A program made the position numbers and the translations under genes. 64,000 nt of DNA from Paenibacillus xylanilyticus (GTDB taxonomy: Bacteria > Bacillota > Bacilli > Paenibacillales > Paenibacillaceae), in assembly GCF_013359935.1 (NCBI RefSeq), contig NZ_JABMCB010000185.1:186001-250000 (forward strand), written 5' to 3'. This document shows, one piece after another, positions 60,787 to 64,000 of this stretch. Numbering within the stretch: the stretch's first letter is position 1; every line of letters starts with the position of its first letter. The notes beneath the pieces are model-generated. The model had not been told where the DNA came from and did not search any database. It worked only from the letters and a program-made list of their open reading frames with translations.

Positions 60787-62511
60787 TTAAGACGTTTTTC
60801 CAACGACACTTGTGCCGCTCTTCGTAATTTTGTACGTAATTACGTCTCCACTCCAGAAATGGAATTTGAGGATAACCTCACCATCATTCGTTTCGTTAAA
60901 GAAGTTGGGTTTCAGTTCGATAACGTTGCGGCTGTAATCCGGGCTGAAGGTGTAGGAGAACTCCTTAAACGAAGTCCAGTTTTGCGGACCTGCGTTACCA
61001 CCGCTTGCATAAGTCGCTTCCATGGTAGCCAGCTGGTTTCCGTTAAAGGTCGTTGGAATGGCAAAAGATTCAGTAGTTCCCGTTACATCGCTCAGTACGG
61101 GCGTATCATACGTAATGATATTCAGGTTCCAGTTGGCGCCTTTATTAAATTTGGCTGTCAGCTTCGCATTCACGCCCAGATTGCCGGAAGCCGTGAGTCT
61201 GGTCAGCAGACTGGATTTCAGGGTCAAAACATCACCGCGAATGGTGTAGTCTTTGCCTTTGGCAAGTTTTTTGCTGCCGTGAGCAAGGGATTTGAAGGTG
61301 TTCCCATTCAGGTTCAATTTGATCGTTTGATCTTGAATGGCTGCACCTTTTTTGAGGTGGACCAAGTCGGATTCGGCAGTGGATGAACGACCCTTCCAGC
61401 TCGCTTTCATCGTGTTATACAGGTCAGGGTCAGACCAGGTAAAGTTGGTGCGGCTGAAATGCTGGCCGTTATCCCACAGCATGGTCGTCATCTTTTTCTG
61501 ACGCAGGTATTGTCCGATGAATTCGAAGAATTTTAATTTCTCACCCTGCTCGATGACACCTGTGTGTTGGTCGAAGCCCAGCAAGCCATATTCACCGACA
61601 ATCACAGGAATGCCTTTGGCTACAAATGCGTCGTATACACGATCGAATGTATCGGTGATGTCTTTTTGTACTTCATCGTTAAATTTGGTATATCCGGCGA
61701 TATTTACACTGAATGGCCAGAAGCCATAGTAATGTACGGTTGCGATAATGTTCGGATCATTTAATTTCGTAATGGTTTGAGTCAACGCATCCAGATCGGC
61801 TTGTGCAGACGATGTATGCAATGTTGGGAGAACGAGTGGACGTGTCTTGTTTTTTCCACCCGAGTCTCTTACGATTTTGTGAAAAGACGTATTAAGCTCA
61901 TCGAGCAAACGGTATGAGACAGCTGTGTCGGTCGTTCCTCCCTCGGTGAACCTGGGCTCATTGACACTCTCGAACATCAGTTTGGACGAAGCGTTTTTGA
62001 ATTGATTCGCGATCTGGGTCCAGGCCGCATTGTAACGTGCGAGCACATGGTCATGGTCTTTCTCCATGTAGCTGATCCATCGCCAGGAATCATGGTGAAG
62101 ATTAATCATGACATAAAGGTTGGCATCGAGTGCCCAATTCACAACTTCCTGCACACGGTTCATGTAAGCGGGATCAATGGTGTAGTCGGGTGCTTCACCG
62201 ATATGAGCCTCCCAGGTTACGGGAATACGAATGCTTTTATAACCTTGTTTCGCAATCTGCTGAATCAGTTCCTTGGTAATCCGCGGGTTGCCCCAGGCGG
62301 TCTCATCTTCGCCCACAGCGTCGAGTGAATTACCCAAATTCCAGCCTGGTTCCATGGCGCTGACGTAGGATTGAATTTTGGTAGGAGCAGCCGGTTTGCT
62401 TGGCTTGGCTTGGTGATCAGGAGCCGCAGAGACGATGGCAGAAGAGAATAGGGACAGGATCATTGCTGTTACCAGTGTCAGGGATAGAACGTTTTTACGA
62501 TTTTTCCTCAT
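60787..62511 (-). CDS. Secreted endoglucanase, GH5_4 with Ig-like and CBM46 modules
   Basis: Exported cellulase of 574 residues. Signal peptide about 1-30 (MRKNRKN, then a hydrophobic run to VSAAP). GH5 catalytic domain about 45-385: GWNLGNSLDAVGE, RIPVTWEAHIG, LHHDSW, acid/base E185 in ESVNEPRF, HYYGFWPFS, nucleophile E307 in VIVGEYGLLGF, WDNGQHFSR. Next an X2/Ig-like module (about 395-470: LNLNGNTFKSL...YTIRGDVLTLKSSLL) and a C-terminal CBM46-like module (about 475-574, ending FHFWSGDVITYKITKSG). The GH5_4-Ig-CBM46 order is that of Bacillus halodurans Cel5B, active on beta-glucan and xyloglucan. ATG 62511 with AAGGAG upstream. cre at 62640-62653. Confidence 0.93.
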   Translation of the reverse strand: MRKNRKNVLSLTLVTAMILSLFSSAIVSAAPDHQAKPSKPAAPTKIQSYVSAMEPGWNLGNSLDAVGEDETAWGNPRITKELIQQIAKQGYKSIRIPVTWEAHIGEAPDYTIDPAYMNRVQEVVNWALDANLYVMINLHHDSWRWISYMEKDHDHVLARYNAAWTQIANQFKNASSKLMFESVNEPRFTEGGTTDTAVSYRLLDELNTSFHKIVRDSGGKNKTRPLVLPTLHTSSAQADLDALTQTITKLNDPNIIATVHYYGFWPFSVNIAGYTKFNDEVQKDITDTFDRVYDAFVAKGIPVIVGEYGLLGFDQHTGVIEQGEKLKFFEFIGQYLRQKKMTTMLWDNGQHFSRTNFTWSDPDLYNTMKASWKGRSSTAESDLVHLKKGAAIQDQTIKLNLNGNTFKSLAHGSKKLAKGKDYTIRGDVLTLKSSLLTRLTASGNLGVNAKLTAKFNKGANWNLNIITYDTPVLSDVTGTTESFAIPTTFNGNQLATMEATYASGGNAGPQNWTSFKEFSYTFSPDYSRNVIELKPNFFNETNDGEVILKFHFWSGDVITYKITKSGTSVVGKTS

Positions 62512-62957
62512 TAACAGTGTCTCCTTCATTTTGGGATGGTTGAACTGAAGAATTTTGCTTGCTTGATCTGAGTAAAAGCTCATTCATAAAACAGTCCAGA
62601 CAGATTATACGAAGGATGCATCACCTCTAAATTATGTATTGAAAGCGTTTTCGTAGATGTTAATATATCATGATATAAAAGAAGTGAGTACCATTATAAT
62701 TGGAATAGAATTCATATAAAAATTAGTGATATACTGCATATCGGGATGTAGGAGACGAAATCGTTCCATAACAAGCTTGATATTAATGAAAATACACGCT
62801 TATGTGTAGATATGTTCTATTCAAAGAGAAATATGTTTCTATGACAGAAGTGTATTGTTCCTTAAAATGAATAATGAAGGTGGGAAAGTCAGCCATCCAG
62901 GTTTAGCTGCAGGTGATATAATGAGTTCACCAGAGGCAGCAAAAGGAGTCGGTTTAG
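62512..62957. other. Divergent intergenic region, endoglucanase / YesM-type kinase
   Basis: 446 bases, AT-rich. It holds the cre (62640-62653) and a 14-base palindrome TATATCATGATATA (62664-62677). I see no gene and no terminator. Promoters for both divergent genes are expected here. Confidence 0.5.
62640..62653 (-). promoter_or_regulatory. cre site upstream of the endoglucanase
   Basis: Plus-strand TGAAAGCGTTTTCG; minus-strand CGAAAACGCTTTCA, matching the cre consensus TGnAAnCGnTnnCA with one mismatch. It lies about 130 bases before the start codon, near a TTAACA/CATAAT promoter candidate. Confidence 0.6.
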
Positions 62958-64000
62958 ATGCGGAAGTGGCTGGGGTGGATGATCCCCCATAAGCTTAAAT
63001 ACCGTTTGTTTGCAGGTTTCGCGCTTGTCATTCTGCTTCCATTCAGCATTCTCAATCTGTACAATTATGAAAAAATCGAATCGCTCGTGCAGCAGAAAAT
63101 CAGTGAACAGAGTCATGAGCAGCTGGATAATCTCCACCAGTCTCTGGAGGATCAGCTAAGTATCGCTTTTAAAACTTTAATCTTTCTGGAACAGGACTCC
63201 GAAGTTCGCCGGATTCTTCAAAATCCCGACGAGCACACCATTTTGGATAACAAGGAGCGTATGGAGGACAAATTCAAAGGTTTGAATAACAGCTTTTTCC
63301 TCTACAATCCATCCGTTTATTTTACACTGCTCGATCAAGACGGGCATATTTACACCTCATATCAACCCAAGGTTCCGCTAGACTATGACACCATTACATC
63401 AGATCGTTCCTTTTTGGCACTCAAGAACAGCGGGACTTCATACGTGTGGACGTCCAATGATGAGAATTATGTGTCCCGTGACGTCACAAGGAGCCCAACG
63501 CTATTATCCCTGTACGCCAAATTGCGTGATCGCAATAACAATACATACGGACTGGCAAGAATCAGCATCGATTTCTCCTATTGGTTCCAGTCTGTATTGC
63601 AAAAGTCTGAGAGTGACCAACTCTATTTTATCATGACACGCCAAGGCGAAGTGATTGCTCGTTCCAATTCTGACTCTTGGCTGTCAGATGAAGTCGTTCG
63701 GGAAGTTTCCCGGGAGGCCAGTAACGGCTACTGGACAGACCGCTCAAGTGAATCACTCATTAATTACAGTTATCTGCCTTCCCTGGATTGGTACATGGTG
63801 AACCGCATTCCGCTGCAATTATTGTTTGGTGAGATTGAGAGCCTGAAGAGACATTACTTTGTAACCTTCTATGCCATTACCGCCATGTTTATTGCCATAG
63901 CCTTTATGATTGCCTATACCTTCACAAGACCATTATCCCGTTTACAGGTCAAAATGAAGGAGGCCGTTGGGAAGGACCTGCGTATTCGGCTGCCTGAGGA
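62958..64000 (+). CDS. YesM-type sensor histidine kinase (3' end outside window)
   Basis: Open frame from ATG 62958, nine bases after AAAAGGAG, to the window edge (347 codons). N-terminal membrane helix (about 17-35, LFAGFALVILLPFSILNLY), a large extracytoplasmic dCache-like sensor domain (about 40-290), a second helix (about 297-322, HYFVTFYAITAMFIAIAFM in part) and the start of a HAMP domain (TFTRPLSRLQVKMKEAV). This is the layout of YesM-like kinases (HPK7), which usually pair with an AraC-type response regulator (YesN) and control sugar ABC transporters. The regulator would be to the right. Divergent from the endoglucanase, so it may sense breakdown products. Confidence 0.85.
   Translation, partial: MRKWLGWMIPHKLKYRLFAGFALVILLPFSILNLYNYEKIESLVQQKISEQSHEQLDNLHQSLEDQLSIAFKTLIFLEQDSEVRRILQNPDEHTILDNKERMEDKFKGLNNSFFLYNPSVYFTLLDQDGHIYTSYQPKVPLDYDTITSDRSFLALKNSGTSYVWTSNDENYVSRDVTRSPTLLSLYAKLRDRNNNTYGLARISIDFSYWFQSVLQKSESDQLYFIMTRQGEVIARSNSDSWLSDEVVREVSREASNGYWTDRSSESLINYSYLPSLDWYMVNRIPLQLLFGEIESLKRHYFVTFYAITAMFIAIAFMIAYTFTRPLSRLQVKMKEAVGKDLRIRLPE

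Noticed and set aside
60784..61386. 200-codon plus-strand frame over the endoglucanase 3' end
   Set aside because: Opposite to a recognisable CBM46 module; no ribosome site.
1..64000. CRISPR arrays, tRNA or rRNA genes, insertion sequences, prophage genes
   Set aside because: None seen on either strand: no regularly spaced repeats, no tRNA-like cloverleaf with CCA-type ends noticed, no transposase or integrase motifs.

Overview
The window looks like a chromosomal segment of a mid-GC Firmicute of the Paenibacillus type. This rests on inference from gene content: Bce-type peptide detoxification genes, an OpuC-type osmolyte importer, RNase J, a T-box leader, CcpA-type cre sites, a secreted GH5 mannanase and a GH5_4/CBM46 endoglucanase, a YesM-type sensor kinase, many TTG/GTG starts and strong AGGAGG ribosome sites. 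No rRNA, tRNA, CRISPR array, transposase or phage gene was seen. Almost everything is core or niche-adaptation metabolism, with three decayed genes.

Layout. 0-4 kb: the end of a Bce-type module (sensor kinase cut by the window edge, ABC ATPase, permease) with a BceR-like operator. 4-9.7 kb: HpaB-like flavin monooxygenase with its own operator, an OmpR/kinase pair preceded by 11-bp direct repeats, an AI-2E family membrane protein and an Asp23 protein. 9.7-18.1 kb: AraC regulator, aldo/keto reductase, acyl-CoA synthetase, M29 aminopeptidase, GyrI-like protein, nitroreductase, VanY-type carboxypeptidase and a HesB-like protein. 18.1-19.8 kb: wreck of a TetR gene that kept both operators, followed by SnoaL-like and NmrA-like genes. 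20-24.6 kb: OpuC-type transporter, disulfide-reductase-like flavoprotein, DUF1349. 24.7-28 kb: SET protein, ABC-F ATPase, a quinone-reductase pseudogene and its divergent HxlR regulator. 28-32 kb: cysJ-cysI and an SDR fragment. 32-36.6 kb: YebC-like factor, two YdcZ transporters flanking a Crp/Fnr regulator, Nif3-like protein, heme oxygenase.

36.7-42 kb holds the most interesting protein-coding locus: a compact three-gene operon of a TerB-N/TerB-C protein, a BrxD-like (DUF2791) ATPase and an Lhr-like DEAD/DEAH helicase, with no other BREX or Ter genes. Just after it lies a strong promoter and a guanine-class riboswitch, apparently built as a transcriptional ON switch, in front of an EamA-family exporter.

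42.3-51.5 kb: exporter, cupredoxin, epimerase and esterase, an orphan TreR, a cre-controlled mannanase, and rhamnose genes (rhaEW-like, rhaA-like). 51.6-54.9 kb: an RNase J paralogue and an aromatic-pathway entry enzyme (chorismate mutase-DAHP synthase) behind a T-box. 55-59.7 kb: sucrose operon (LacI repressor, GH32 hydrolase, PTS EIIBCA) with two copies of a palindromic operator. 59.7-64 kb: manganese catalase, GH5_4 endoglucanase with a cre, and a divergent YesM-type sensor kinase cut by the right edge.
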